Source of the DNA: Tistrella mobilis
GTDB taxonomy: Bacteria; Pseudomonadota; Alphaproteobacteria; Tistrellales; Tistrellaceae
NCBI RefSeq assembly: GCF_041468085.1
Contig: NZ_CP121017.1
Span: 3,475,676 to 3,539,675, forward strand
Reading direction: 5' to 3'
DNA length: 64,000 nucleotides
The position numbers were made by a program, and so were the translations under genes. Shown in pieces: positions 1-8,988 of this stretch. The notes under the pieces are model-generated. The model had not been told where the DNA came from. It saw only the letters and a program-made list of their open reading frames with translations, and did not search any database. The first letter of the stretch is position 1. The number at the start of each line of letters is the position of its first letter.

Positions 1-166
1 CAGCCGCGGCATGATCGAGGCCAGCACCCGGCTTGCCTCGATTTCGGATGCCACCGCGCGTCGGGCGATCACCGATCTGATTGCCGCGCTGAGCAGCGCC
101 GCCGCCGAAAGCGTCGAGCCTGCCGATGACGATGTGGACCTCGACCAGGCAGGTGCCATGCACTGA
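1..166 (+). CDS. 3' end of an unrecognised protein
   Basis: The window opens inside a gene. Reading from base 2 gives 54 uninterrupted codons ending at TGA 164-166, with a helix-rich peptide (ASISDATARRAITDLIAAL) and an acidic tail. A strong hairpin terminator follows within 30 bases, which supports this being a true gene end. The fragment is too short to assign to a family. It could be the C-terminus of a regulator, but nothing visible proves this. Confidence 0.6.
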   Translation, partial: SRGMIEASTRLASISDATARRAITDLIAALSSAAAESVEPADDDVDLDQAGAMH

Positions 167-192
167 TCCCGCCCGCCCGCATATCCCGGCCA

Positions 193-233
193 GGGGCCGC
201 ACCGGTGACCGTCGGTGCGGCCCCGGTCGTTTT
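193..233 (+). terminator. Rho-independent-type terminator
   Basis: A perfect 12-bp stem (193-204 with 213-224, GGGGCCGCACCG and its complement) with an 8-base loop is followed by GGTCGTTTT. It closes the partial upstream gene. Confidence 0.75.
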
Positions 234-785
234 GGGCCGGCGTTTTGGGCCCCGGTGTTTCAGATCCAGGCGTTACGGCACACATATCCGGCTTCCCCCT
301 CGCCTCCCCGCGATGTGCGGGTTACGATCCGAAACGGGAGGAGCGGCAAGCCGGTCGCGATACATGCACAACAATTATGCATGATCGGCTTCTTGTCCAA
401 AATTTGCGCAAAACTGTCATGACCGTGCCGGCACGGCCGTGGCCGTCGCCTTGGGGAAAGCACCCTGAAACCTATCCGATCGGTCAGGTAAAAACCTCTT
501 GCGGACAATGGGTTGAACCCCGATCGTAAAATAAGGTGCGCCCTTGGCCCGGGGATTGCACCGGCAGAGACAAAGAGTGGCGGGCGGCAGCGGAGGGAGA
601 CCGCTGCCGACATCGCCGCGGGCCAGCTCGTGAGGCCGAGACGCATGGCAGGACCGATGACCATCGACAGGACGCGCGATGACAGGCGCGCGCACCGGCC
701 GGCCCCGGACGGGGCCGGACCGGCGGGGGAACGACCGATCGGGAAGACGGGGGGACGGGGTGCCGGGATGACGGGGGAGACGGGT
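234..785 (+). promoter_or_regulatory. Long leader upstream of the ABC transporter operon, with a 9-bp hairpin
   Basis: This stretch of about 550 bases has no convincing gene. At 585-609 there is a perfect 9-bp stem (CGGCAGCGG / CCGCTGCCG) whose 7-base loop AGGGAGA is Shine-Dalgarno-like. I looked for the conserved core bases of TPP and FMN riboswitches, because the downstream binding protein is NMT1/THI5-like, and did not see them. The role of the hairpin in regulation is inference. Confidence 0.35.
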
Positions 786-1559
786 ATGGCGGCAGTGTCC
801 GCACGCGGATTGTCGCTGGTCTACCAGACCGCCGATCAGCCGGTTCATGCACTCAGCGACGTCGATATCGACATCCGCCCGGGGGATTTCGTCTCGCTGA
901 TCGGCCCGTCGGGCTGCGGCAAGACCACGCTGCTCAGGGTGATCGCCGATCTGGAACAGCCGACCGGCGGCAGCATCACCGTCACCGGCCGCACGCCCGA
1001 CGAGGCGCGCCGCGCCCATGCCTATGGCTATGTCTTTCAGGCGCCGGCGCTGATGCCCTGGCGCACGGTGGAACGCAACGTCATGCTGCCGCTGGAGCTT
1101 TCGGGCCGACCAAAGGCCGAGCGCCAGGCGGTCGCGCGCGAAAAGCTGGCCCTGGTGGGGCTGGACGGTTTCGCCCGCAAATACCCCTGGCAGCTGTCGG
1201 GTGGCATGCAGCAGCGGGCCTCCATCGCCCGCGCACTGTCGTTTGCGCCCGAACTGCTGCTGATGGACGAACCCTTCGGTGCGCTCGACGAGATCACCCG
1301 CGACCATCTGAACCTGGCGCTGAACGCGCTCTGGCGGAAGACCGGCCTGACCTGCGTCTTCGTGACCCATTCGATTTCCGAGGCGGTGTTCCTGTCGAAC
1401 CGGATCATCGTGATGAGCCCGCGCCCGGGTCGCATCCTGGAAGAGATCGTCTGCGACCTGCCGGCGGAGCGTACGCTGGAGATGCGGGAAAGCGCCGAAT
1501 TCCAGCGGGTCGCGGCCCTGGTCAGGGCTGGCCTCGCCCAGGGTCACTCCTATGACTGA
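786..1559 (+). CDS. ABC transporter ATP-binding protein (nitrate/taurine/pyrimidine-type importer)
   Basis: Cytoplasmic ATPase of a binding-protein-dependent importer, about 257 residues, normal for the NitT/TauT family. Walker A is GPSGCGKTT, the signature is LSGGMQQR and Walker B is LLLMDEPFGALD, followed by the switch histidine in FVTHSISEA; all are intact. The chosen ATG at 786 has GGGGGAGA about 7 bases upstream. An in-frame ATG at 768 and a longer Arg/Pro-rich extension are possible but look non-coding. The stop overlaps the start of the first permease, so the genes are translationally coupled. The partner binding protein (3809) suggests a pyrimidine or riboflavin-like substrate. Confidence 0.9.
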   Translation: MAAVSARGLSLVYQTADQPVHALSDVDIDIRPGDFVSLIGPSGCGKTTLLRVIADLEQPTGGSITVTGRTPDEARRAHAYGYVFQAPALMPWRTVERNVMLPLELSGRPKAERQAVAREKLALVGLDGFARKYPWQLSGGMQQRASIARALSFAPELLLMDEPFGALDEITRDHLNLALNALWRKTGLTCVFVTHSISEAVFLSNRIIVMSPRPGRILEEIVCDLPAERTLEMRESAEFQRVAALVRAGLAQGHSYD

Positions 1560-2490
1560 GCTTGCAGCCGGACCCGTCCCGGGCCCGCGCACCGGCCGCA
1601 TCGGCCGCGCGCTGGCCGAACGGGGCGCCGACATCCTGCCGGTGACGACGGTCGCCCTGCTGGTGATCGTGATCTGGTATGCGGCGGCCCTTCTGCTCAA
1701 CGCCCCGCAGGCGATCGAACAGCTGGCCCGCAAGGGGGTGACCGACCCTGCCATCGCGGAGCTGATGGCCGAGGCCTTCGCCCAGCGCCGGCCGGTTCTG
1801 CCGACCCCCGATCAGGTGGTGGTGGAAATCGTCACCTCCTCGACCGAACGGCCGGTCGGCAATGTCCGCAACCTGATCACCCATGTGATCGCCACCGCGC
1901 AATCCACCCTCGCCGGCTTCGTGCTCGGCTCGATCCTGGGCCTCGGCCTCGCCATCGGCATGGCTGCGCTCCGGCCGCTGGAGCGCGGCGTACTGCCCTG
2001 GATCGTCGCCTCACAGACCGTGCCGATCCTGGCGATCGCACCGATGGTGGTGGTTGTACTGGGCAATCTGGGCTTCACCGGCCTTCTGCCCAAGGCGGTG
2101 ATCTCGATGTATCTGTGCTTCTTCCCCGTGGCGATCGGCATGACCAAGGGGCTGCGCTCGGCCGATCCGCTGCATATGGACCTGATGCATTCCTATAACG
2201 CCACGCCGTTCCAGGTCTTTCTGAAGCTGCGCCTGCCGGCCGCCCTGCCCTATCTCTTCGCCAGTCTGAAGGTTGCGATCGCCGCCGCCCTGGTCGGCGC
2301 AATTGTGGGCGAACTGCCGACCGGCGGCCAGGCGGGGCTCGGCACCCGGCTGCTCGCCGGCTCCTATTACGGCCAGACCACCCAGATCTGGGCGGCGCTG
2401 ATCGCGGCCTCGCTGCTCTCGGCCCTGCTGGTCCAGGCGGTGGCGCTGGCGGAACGCATCGTCGTGCGCCAGAGCGGAGGTGCGCGATGA
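1552..2490 (+). CDS. ABC transporter permease 1
   Basis: Integral inner-membrane subunit of about 312 residues of the BPD_transp_1 family. One N-terminal membrane segment (around residues 34-55) is followed by a soluble loop and a five- to six-helix permease core from about residue 105. The EAA-type loop that docks with the ATPase is visible around DLMHSYNATPFQVFLKLRLPA and is followed by a GAIVGE helix. The gene overlaps the ATPase by 8 bases, and its own stop overlaps the next start as ATGA. It is paralogous to the following permease, so the transporter probably works as a heterodimer. Confidence 0.9.
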   Translation: MTELAAGPVPGPRTGRIGRALAERGADILPVTTVALLVIVIWYAAALLLNAPQAIEQLARKGVTDPAIAELMAEAFAQRRPVLPTPDQVVVEIVTSSTERPVGNVRNLITHVIATAQSTLAGFVLGSILGLGLAIGMAALRPLERGVLPWIVASQTVPILAIAPMVVVVLGNLGFTGLLPKAVISMYLCFFPVAIGMTKGLRSADPLHMDLMHSYNATPFQVFLKLRLPAALPYLFASLKVAIAAALVGAIVGELPTGGQAGLGTRLLAGSYYGQTTQIWAALIAASLLSALLVQAVALAERIVVRQSGGAR

Positions 2491-3638
2491 CCGCAGCCTC
2501 TGCACGGACAGCGCCGCTCCAGCCCGTCTCCCGCGGCCTGGATGCCGTCTGGGGCCTGATGGGACTTGTTGCCCTGCTGCTGCCGCTCTCAACCGCAGGC
2601 GGTGTCTGGATCGCCAATGCCGATCTGACCGTGCTTATGATGATCGCCGGCATCCTGCTCTTCGCACAGGCCGGGATCCGGCCACGGCAGAGCCGGATGC
2701 GGGGACCGCTGGTGCTGGCGGGGGCAGCCCTCGTCGCCATCGCCACGATCGCCGCCCTGCGCAGCGGCACCGTCGGTTTCGGCGAGGGGGCGGCCGGCTA
2801 TACCCTGGCGGGGCTCGCCGCCATGGCGGCGGCCTTCCGCGGCATCGCCCTGGTCGCGCGCCTGCCCGAAACCTCGCTGCCGGTCCGTCTGCTGCCGCCG
2901 GCAGCCCTGGGCCTGACGCTGCTTTATGCCTGGGAGGGCGGCTGCCTGGGCTTTGGCGTGCCGGCGGTGCTGCTGCCGCCGCCCTCGGCGATCGGGGCCG
3001 CCTTTGCCGCCAATCTGCCGGTGCTGTGGCAGGATTTCGTCCAGACCGTGTGGAAGGGGGCGCTGCGGGGCTATCTGATCGGCTGCACGGCCGGCATCCT
3101 GCTGGGCGTGGCGGCCGATCGCGTCGCCTTCCTCCGCCGCGGCCTGCTCCCGGTCGCCAATCTGATGAGCGCCGCACCGATCGTCGGTGTCGCACCGATC
3201 ATGGTGATGTGGTTCGGCTTCGACTGGCCGTCCAAGGCGGCGGTGGTGGTGGTGACGACACTGTTCCCGATGCTGGTGAACACGCTGGCCGGGCTTTCCG
3301 CCACATCCAGGCAGGAGCTGGACCTGATGCGCTCCTATGCCGCATCCCATACCACCACGCTTCTGGTCGCCCGGCTGCCGAACGCATTGCCCTTCCTGTT
3401 CAACGGGCTGAAGATCAGTGCGACGCTGGCCCTGATCGCGGCCATCGTGGCGGAATTCTTCGGCACGCCCGTGGTCGGCATGGGCTTCAGGATCAGCACC
3501 GAGGTCGCGCGGATGAATGTGGACGTGGTCTGGGCGACGATCCTGGTGGCGGCCATTGCCGGCTCCGGCACCTATGCCGCGCTGTCGTTCATCGAACGGC
3601 GCGTGACCTTCTGGCATCCCGCGATGCGCGGGCGCTGA
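2487..3638 (+). CDS. ABC transporter permease 2 with extra N-terminal membrane helices
   Basis: A permease of about 383 residues. The C-terminal half is the BPD_transp_1 core, with an EAA-like loop at DLMRSYAASHTTTLLVARLP and an IVAEFFGTPVVG helix. The N-terminal 150 residues add roughly four more hydrophobic segments (for example the LMGLVALLLPL and VLMMIAGILLFAQ regions), so it is longer than the usual 250-270-residue permease of this family. Its start overlaps the stop of permease 1 (ATGA). The extra helices may be a partner-specific extension; what they do cannot be read from the sequence. Confidence 0.9.
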   Translation: MTAASARTAPLQPVSRGLDAVWGLMGLVALLLPLSTAGGVWIANADLTVLMMIAGILLFAQAGIRPRQSRMRGPLVLAGAALVAIATIAALRSGTVGFGEGAAGYTLAGLAAMAAAFRGIALVARLPETSLPVRLLPPAALGLTLLYAWEGGCLGFGVPAVLLPPPSAIGAAFAANLPVLWQDFVQTVWKGALRGYLIGCTAGILLGVAADRVAFLRRGLLPVANLMSAAPIVGVAPIMVMWFGFDWPSKAAVVVVTTLFPMLVNTLAGLSATSRQELDLMRSYAASHTTTLLVARLPNALPFLFNGLKISATLALIAAIVAEFFGTPVVGMGFRISTEVARMNVDVVWATILVAAIAGSGTYAALSFIERRVTFWHPAMRGR

Positions 3639-3774
3639 CGGCGCCCGGCCTGCACATGCGGAGACGGCGTCCCGGGCGGGACCATCGGAGGCTTCGGCCC
3701 GCCCGCGGATGATTTTGAGGGGAGACCCCGCAACCCGCCGCCGCCCCACAACGGGGACAAACCCCGCCGGCGGC
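3629..3774 (+). promoter_or_regulatory. Cluster of three hairpins between permease and binding-protein genes
   Basis: Three inverted repeats lie in the short spacer: CGGGCGC/GCGCCCG at 3629-3647 spanning the permease stop, CGGGCGGG/CCCGCCCG at 3673-3705, and GCCGCCG/CGGCGGC at 3737-3774. None has a long T run. Such intercistronic structures often protect the distal message, so that the binding protein is made in excess over the membrane subunits. That role is inferred here. Confidence 0.45.
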
Positions 3775-3808
3775 CGGTTCGGGGCAGATGATGACGAGGG
3801 AGACGAGA

Positions 3809-4822
3809 ATGAGGACGCTCAAGACCCTCCTGACCGGTTCGGTCGCCGGGCTTGCCCTGGCACTGGCCGCGACGGGCCCCGGCCTTGCCGCCGATGCGCT
3901 GACCCTGCAGCTGAAATGGGTCACCCAGGCGCAGTTCGCCGGCTATTACGTGGCGAAGGAAAAGGGCTTCTACGACGAAGCCGGGCTCGACGTGACCATC
4001 AAGGCCGGCGGTCCCGACATCAACCCGTCGCAGGTGATCGCCGGCGGCGGTGCCGATGTCGTGGTCGACTGGATGCCCTCGGCGCTGGCGACGCGTGAGA
4101 AGGGCGTGCCGCTGGTCAACATCGCCCAGATCTTCCAGCAGTCGGGCATGATGCTGACCTGCCGCAAGGACAGCGGCATCAAGACCCCGGCCGATTTCAA
4201 GGGCCATACCCTGGGCGTCTGGTTCGGCGGCAACGAGTATCCCTTCCTGTCGTGGATGTCGACGCTGGGCTACAAGACCGAAGGTCCGGATGCCGACATC
4301 ACCGTGCTGAAGCAGGGCTTCAACGTCGACCCGATCCTGCAGAAGCAGGCCTCCTGCGTGTCGACCATGACCTATAACGAATACTGGCAGATCCTGGATG
4401 CCGGCGTGCCGGCCGACGAGCTGATCACCTTCAAGTATCAGGATCAGGGCGTCGCCACGCTGGAAGACGGCCTCTATACCCTGGAGAAGAGCCTTCAGGA
4501 TCCGGCCATGGTCGACAAGCTCGGCCGCTTCGTGAAGGCCAGCGTCAAGGGCTGGGAGTATGCCGCAGCTCACCAGGACGAGGCGGTGGAGATCGTGCTC
4601 GACAACGACACCACCGGCGCCCAGACCGAAGAACACCAGACCCGGATGATGCAGGAAGTCGCCAAGCTGCTCGACGGCTCGAAGAAGGGCATGGGCTATC
4701 TGGCGCCGGATGACTTCCAGCGCACGGTGAAGGTGCTGCTGGGGGCGAAGTCGGCCCCGGTCATCACCAAGGATCCGGGCCAGGCCGCCTGGACCCATGC
4801 GGTCTACGACAAGGCCATGTGA
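3809..4822 (+). CDS. NMT1/THI5-like ABC transporter substrate-binding protein
   Basis: Periplasmic ligand-binding protein, about 337 residues. It starts with a clear signal peptide (MRTLKTLLTG, hydrophobic core, cleavage near GLAADA). The mature part begins LTLQLKWVTQAQFAGYYVAKEKGFY, the standard opening of the NMT1/THI5-like family (ThiY for formyl-aminopyrimidine, RibY for riboflavin). The segment GVWFGGNEYPFLSWM is a distinctive internal block. ATG 3809 is preferred over 3788 because it has GAGGGAG upstream and gives the best signal peptide. It is the last gene of the importer operon and is followed by a terminator. The family is certain; pyrimidine versus riboflavin specificity is not. 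Confidence 0.9.
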   Translation: MRTLKTLLTGSVAGLALALAATGPGLAADALTLQLKWVTQAQFAGYYVAKEKGFYDEAGLDVTIKAGGPDINPSQVIAGGGADVVVDWMPSALATREKGVPLVNIAQIFQQSGMMLTCRKDSGIKTPADFKGHTLGVWFGGNEYPFLSWMSTLGYKTEGPDADITVLKQGFNVDPILQKQASCVSTMTYNEYWQILDAGVPADELITFKYQDQGVATLEDGLYTLEKSLQDPAMVDKLGRFVKASVKGWEYAAAHQDEAVEIVLDNDTTGAQTEEHQTRMMQEVAKLLDGSKKGMGYLAPDDFQRTVKVLLGAKSAPVITKDPGQAAWTHAVYDKAM

Positions 4823-4865
4823 CGTGATCTGAGCGATCACCTGGAAACACTTGCGTCCTCTCACG

Positions 4866-4902
4866 CCGCCGCCCAGGATCGCAGGATCCGGGCGGCGGTT
4901 GC
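4866..4902 (+). terminator. Terminator of the ABC importer operon
   Basis: CCGCCGCCC (4866-4874) pairs perfectly with GGGCGGCGG (4890-4898), and inner bases GGATC/GATCC extend the stem past a one-base bulge. TTGCATT follows. The T run is weak. Confidence 0.6.
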
Positions 4903-4955
4903 ATTCCGGGCCATGCAAACCCGCCTGCCCCGGCGATCGCAAGGAGGACAATTGT

Positions 4956-6539
4956 ATGTCGACGTCGCGGCCGCGCCGCTTCCTGCGCCGCCTGTCCCGC
5001 CGCCTCCGCCTCAGGGAGGCCGGCATCATCGCCGTGGTCATGATCGTCGCCGGCTACATCGCCGTGGCCTTCGACCTGTTCGAGGCGAGCCTGCACGCGG
5101 CCGACACCGCCACCGCGATGCTGGAACTCGACGAGGCGCTGGCGCTGGGGGTGTTGCTTGCCCTGATCATGCTGGGCGTGGCGCTGCGCCAGTACCGCGA
5201 CCAGAGCCGCGAGATCGCGCGCCGGCGCGAGGCCGAAACCGAGGCCCGCCGCCTGGCCTATCAGGATCCGCTGACCGGCCTTGCCAATCGCCGGCGGTTC
5301 GAGGAGCGGCTTGCGGCCGCAATCGCCGCCCCGCCGGCGGCAGGGGCGGCCCATGGCCTGTTCCTGCTCGACCTGAACGGCTTCAAGCAGGTCAACGACG
5401 TCTACGGCCACGGCACCGGCGACGAGGTGCTGATGGTGGTCGCCAACCGGCTGATGGGGGCGGTGCGCGACAGCGATCTGGTGGCCAGGCTCGGCGGCGA
5501 CGAATTCGCGGTTCTCGCCCCGCATCTGATGGGGCCGGAAGGGGCGACCAGTGTGGCGCTGCGCCTGACCCGCGCCTTCGCCGACCCGATCACCAGCGGC
5601 CGCGGCCGTCATGATGTCGGCACCGGCATCGGCATTGCGCTGCTGCCCCAGGATGCGGGCGATCCGGTCGAGGCGCTGAGGCGGGCCGATGTGGCGCTCT
5701 ACCGGGCAAAGACCGAGCGTCGCACCGCCTTCCGCTTCTTCGAGACCCAGATGGACGATGCGGTCCGGCTGCGCGAGGCGCTGGAGATCGACCTCAGGGC
5801 GGCCGTGGCCAGGGGCGGGTTCGACCTGCTCTACCAGCCCTCGATCGAACTCGACACCGGCCGGGTGAGCGGGTTCGAGGCGGTGATCAGCTGGCAGCAC
5901 CCCGTCCATGGCGACATTCCGCCGGAACGTTTCCTGCCGATCGCCGAAGATACCGGGCTGATCCACGGCCTCGGCCGCTGGATGCTGGAACAGGCCGCCC
6001 GCACCGCAGCCGGCTGGCCGGCGGATGTGACGCTGTCGGTCGACCTGCTGCCCGGCCAGGTAAAGGATCCGGCCTTTGCCGCCGATGCCATCCGCATCCT
6101 GGCCGAAGCCGGCCTTGAGGCCGGTCGGGTGGAGTTCGACATCGCCGAGAGCACGCTGGTGGGCGATCCCGATACCGTGCGCGCCCTGGTCGGCGATCTC
6201 AGATCCGCCGGCGCCCGGGTGGCGCTGGCCAATTTCGGCACCGGCTATTCCAGCCTCTATCATCTGCGCGATCTGGAACTCGACCGGGTCAAGATCGACC
6301 GCAGCTTCATTCAGCGGATCGACGAGGCGGAAACCGCCCGGCTGGTCCAGGCGCTCGCCGGGCTGGGCGAAGGGCTCGGCCTCGATGTCGGTGCCGAAGG
6401 GCTGGGTGCGGGAACCGGCATTGCCGCCGACCGGCTGATGGCGAGCGGCATCCGCAACGCCTCCACCCGGGGGCGAAGCGTGACGGCAGCCGAAAGCCTG
6501 GGCATGATCGGCGTCCCAGCCATTCCGCCCATGCCCTGA
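4956..6539 (+). CDS. Membrane GGDEF-EAL protein with an eroded EAL domain
   Basis: Predicted diguanylate cyclase of about 527 residues. Two membrane segments (about 22-42 and 61-78) flank a very short periplasmic loop, then a charged linker leads to GGDEF (about 95-255). The GGDEF motif is intact, and an RxxD inhibitory site (RDSD) sits five residues before it. The EAL domain (about 270-520) is degenerate: EAL is EAV, the Asn of the SVNLS motif is Asp (SVDLL), the DDFGTGYSS aspartates are ANFGTGYSS, AEGVE is AEGLG, and the C-terminal glutamine/proline motif is lost. Cyclase activity is likely and phosphodiesterase activity unlikely. The start at ATG 4956 has AAGGAGG upstream. Targets are unknown. 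Confidence 0.9.
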   Translation: MSTSRPRRFLRRLSRRLRLREAGIIAVVMIVAGYIAVAFDLFEASLHAADTATAMLELDEALALGVLLALIMLGVALRQYRDQSREIARRREAETEARRLAYQDPLTGLANRRRFEERLAAAIAAPPAAGAAHGLFLLDLNGFKQVNDVYGHGTGDEVLMVVANRLMGAVRDSDLVARLGGDEFAVLAPHLMGPEGATSVALRLTRAFADPITSGRGRHDVGTGIGIALLPQDAGDPVEALRRADVALYRAKTERRTAFRFFETQMDDAVRLREALEIDLRAAVARGGFDLLYQPSIELDTGRVSGFEAVISWQHPVHGDIPPERFLPIAEDTGLIHGLGRWMLEQAARTAAGWPADVTLSVDLLPGQVKDPAFAADAIRILAEAGLEAGRVEFDIAESTLVGDPDTVRALVGDLRSAGARVALANFGTGYSSLYHLRDLELDRVKIDRSFIQRIDEAETARLVQALAGLGEGLGLDVGAEGLGAGTGIAADRLMASGIRNASTRGRSVTAAESLGMIGVPAIPPMP

Positions 6540-6557
6540 CAGCCGGAGTCCGCGCCC

Positions 6558-7058
6558 ATGTTCGACGCCGCCCCCATCGACACCGACACAACGCCCAAGC
6601 CCGAGCTGTACCGCCTGCTCGCCCGCCAGCTTGAAGCCCTGATCGCGGGAGAGCGCGACCCGGTGGCCAATGCCGCCAACATGTCGGCGCTGATCTGGAT
6701 GTCGCTGCCCGGGCTCAACTGGGCCGGCTTCTACTTTCTGAAAAGCCCGGACGAGCTGGTGCTGGGCCCCTTCCAGGGCCGGCCCGCCTGCGTGCGCATC
6801 GCCCGCGGCCGCGGCGTCTGCGGCACGGCGGTCGCGGAGGCCCGCACCCAGCTGGTCGAAGACGTCCACGCCTTCCCCGGCCACATCGCCTGCGATGCCG
6901 CCTCGGCCTCGGAAATCGTGGTCCCGCTGATCCGCGACGGCCGGATCCTGGGCGTGCTCGACCTGGACAGCCCCCACCCCGCCCGCTTCGACACCGAGGA
7001 CCAGGCCGGCCTGGAACGCCTGGCCGCGATCTGGGTGGCGGGGAGCGATTGCGCCTGA
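6558..7058 (+). CDS. msrC: Free L-methionine-(R)-S-oxide reductase (GAF domain)
   Basis: Cytosolic GAF-domain enzyme of 166 residues that reduces free methionine-R-sulfoxide (fRMsr/YebR type). Family hallmarks are present: GPFQGRPAC, the GRGVCGTAV loop, and VEDVHAFPGHIACDAASASEIVVPL. The three redox cysteines expected of active enzymes are at about residues 78, 88 and 112. It starts 18 bases after the GGDEF-EAL gene on the same strand and may be co-transcribed. It is convergent with the MFS gene. It forms a loose methionine theme with mesX/mesD far to the right, but there is no direct link. Confidence 0.92.
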   Translation: MFDAAPIDTDTTPKPELYRLLARQLEALIAGERDPVANAANMSALIWMSLPGLNWAGFYFLKSPDELVLGPFQGRPACVRIARGRGVCGTAVAEARTQLVEDVHAFPGHIACDAASASEIVVPLIRDGRILGVLDLDSPHPARFDTEDQAGLERLAAIWVAGSDCA

Positions 7059-7071
7059 TCGGATGATCACC

Positions 7072-7105
7072 GCCGGGGGAGACGGCTGTGACCATCTCCC
7101 CCGGC
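7072..7105. terminator. Shared hairpin between convergent genes
   Basis: A perfect 11-bp stem (GCCGGGGGAGA 7072-7082 with TCTCCCCCGGC 7095-7105) lies between the stop of the GAF enzyme (+) and the stop of the MFS gene (-). There is no T run on either side, so its efficiency is uncertain. Confidence 0.55.
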
Positions 7106-7111
7106 AATGCG

Positions 7112-8764
7112 TCACCGGAACAGCACCAGCGCCTTGTCGAGGGTGATCCACACCCCCCAGAGGATCGGCAGGCCGACGGCGGCCCAGGCGAGGGCGGCGC
7201 GGGTGTCGATGCCGCCACGGCCGATGCCGAACGAGCCTTCATGCGCCGCATCCACCGGGCGGAGCTTCGCCTGGATCTCGGCCAGTTCCGCCTTGCCGAT
7301 GAACCAGCGCTCGGCCAGCGGCCGGATGGCCAGATTGCACAGGAAGCCTGCAGCCAGCATCACCGCCAGCACGATCATGATCGTATCGTAGATCTGGGGC
7401 CGCGGTACGCCGGCGGCGATCTGCGCATCGCGCATATAGGCCACCACCAGCGGCCCCAGAATGCCGGCGGTCGACCAGGCGGTGAGCAGGCGGCCGTGGA
7501 TGGCGCCGACGAACTGGGTGCCGAAGATGTCGGCCAGATAGGCCGGAATGGTCGCGAAGCCGCCGCCATACATCGAGGCGATGACGCAGAAGGCAAGCAC
7601 GAACAACGCCAGCGCATGGCCGCCCGCCAGCACCGGCGCCGCCAGATAGAGGCCGGCCCCCAGCACGAAAAACACCGCATAGGTGGCCTTGCGGCCCAGA
7701 TGGTCCGACAGCGAGGCCCAGAAGAAGCGGCCGCCGATGTTGAACAGCGAGATCAACCCCACGAAACCGGCGGCGATCGCCGCGGCCGAAAGCTTCTGCT
7801 GCTCGTCGAAGTCCAGGAAACCGACCTCCGGCGCACCGACCAGCGCGCCGCCGAAGATTTCCTGCAGCATGGGTGCGGCCACGCCGATGATGCCGATGCT
7901 GGCCGAGACGTTCAGGCACAGAACCGCCCAGATCAGCCAGAATTGCGGCGTCTTATGGGCGTCGCGCAGATGGACATGGCCATGGGTGATCATGGCCTTC
8001 GACGCCGGTTTCGGCGTCCAGCCGTCGGGCCGCCAGCCGGCCGGCGGCACGCGGTACCCGAAGGCGCCGGCCAGCATGAACACCAGATAGATCGCGCCCA
8101 GCGCCAGGAACGTCTCCCACACCCCCACCGATTCGGGCGTGCGGAAGTGGTTCATCATCATGTTGGCGAGCGGGCTGCCGATCATCGCGCCGCCGCCGAA
8201 CCCCATGATCGCCATGCCGGTGGCCATGCCGCGCCGGTCGGGGAACCATTTGATCAGGGTCGAGACCGGCGAAATATAGCCGAGCCCCAGACCGACGCCG
8301 CCGATCACGCCCGAGCCCAGCCACATCAGCCAGAGCTGATGGCTGGCGACGCCCAGCGCCGACACCGCCATGCCGCCGCACCAGCAGATTGCGGAAACGA
8401 CACCGGCCTTGCGCGGTCCCGCCCGTTCCAGCCAGCCACCGAAGGCCGCGGCCGAGGTGCCGAGCACCACGAAGAACAGGGTATAGATCCAGACCAGATC
8501 GCTGATCCGCCAGTCGCAGCTGGTGGTGGTCAGCGCCGACAGCAAGGTGAGATCGGCGCAGGCAACCGGCTGGGTCACGCCGATCGCGCGCGACAGCGGC
8601 AGCCAGAAGACGCTGAACCCATAGGCCATGCCGATGCAGAGATGGATGGCAAGCGCCGCCGGCGGCACCAGCCAGCGATTGAAGCCCGGGCGGGCGATGA
8701 TGCGTTCGCGATCGAGCAGCCCGGGTCGGGCACCCGGACCATCGGTGACGGCGATCTGAACCAT
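7112..8764 (-). CDS. MFS transporter, oxalate/formate antiporter (OFA) family
   Basis: Twelve-helix inner-membrane carrier, about 550 residues, longer than most MFS proteins. The first loop (CADLTLLSALTTTSCDWRISD) is unusually long. Typical OFA traits include the GYISPVSTLIKWFPDRRGMATG segment and, in the second half, GRFFWASLSDHLGRK, the MFS loop signature. Substrate is probably a small organic anion; oxalate or formate is only a family-level guess. ATG 8764 is chosen because GGGGAGGAA lies about 9 bases upstream; an 80-residue Arg-rich extension is open but unlike an MFS N-terminus. The LysR gene upstream on the same strand is the likely regulator. Confidence 0.88.
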   Translation of the reverse strand: MVQIAVTDGPGARPGLLDRERIIARPGFNRWLVPPAALAIHLCIGMAYGFSVFWLPLSRAIGVTQPVACADLTLLSALTTTSCDWRISDLVWIYTLFFVVLGTSAAAFGGWLERAGPRKAGVVSAICWCGGMAVSALGVASHQLWLMWLGSGVIGGVGLGLGYISPVSTLIKWFPDRRGMATGMAIMGFGGGAMIGSPLANMMMNHFRTPESVGVWETFLALGAIYLVFMLAGAFGYRVPPAGWRPDGWTPKPASKAMITHGHVHLRDAHKTPQFWLIWAVLCLNVSASIGIIGVAAPMLQEIFGGALVGAPEVGFLDFDEQQKLSAAAIAAGFVGLISLFNIGGRFFWASLSDHLGRKATYAVFFVLGAGLYLAAPVLAGGHALALFVLAFCVIASMYGGGFATIPAYLADIFGTQFVGAIHGRLLTAWSTAGILGPLVVAYMRDAQIAAGVPRPQIYDTIMIVLAVMLAAGFLCNLAIRPLAERWFIGKAELAEIQAKLRPVDAAHEGSFGIGRGGIDTRAALAWAAVGLPILWGVWITLDKALVLFR

Positions 8765-8988
8765 GGCGTCCTTGTTCCTCCCCAGCGACGCGGATCTGTG
8801 GGGCGCCCGACGACTGCGACCGCGCAAAGGGAGGGTATCCGGACGGGGGCGCGGTATCGCGCGCCGCGCCCGTCGCACGGGTCCCGTTACGCCGGCCGAT
8901 CTGCCTGAAAGCTGCCCCGACCGGTGGTGGTGGCCCTTCCGGCCTCTCTCACCTCCGGTCGAACAACGCTGGGTCATCCCGCGCCCGG

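Noticed and set aside
234..785. TPP or FMN riboswitch upstream of the importer
   Set aside because: The conserved core sequences of these classes could not be found by eye; only a simple hairpin is present.
7088..8908. A 606-codon plus-strand frame
   Set aside because: Antisense to the OFA-family MFS gene; low-complexity Gln/Arg/His translation.
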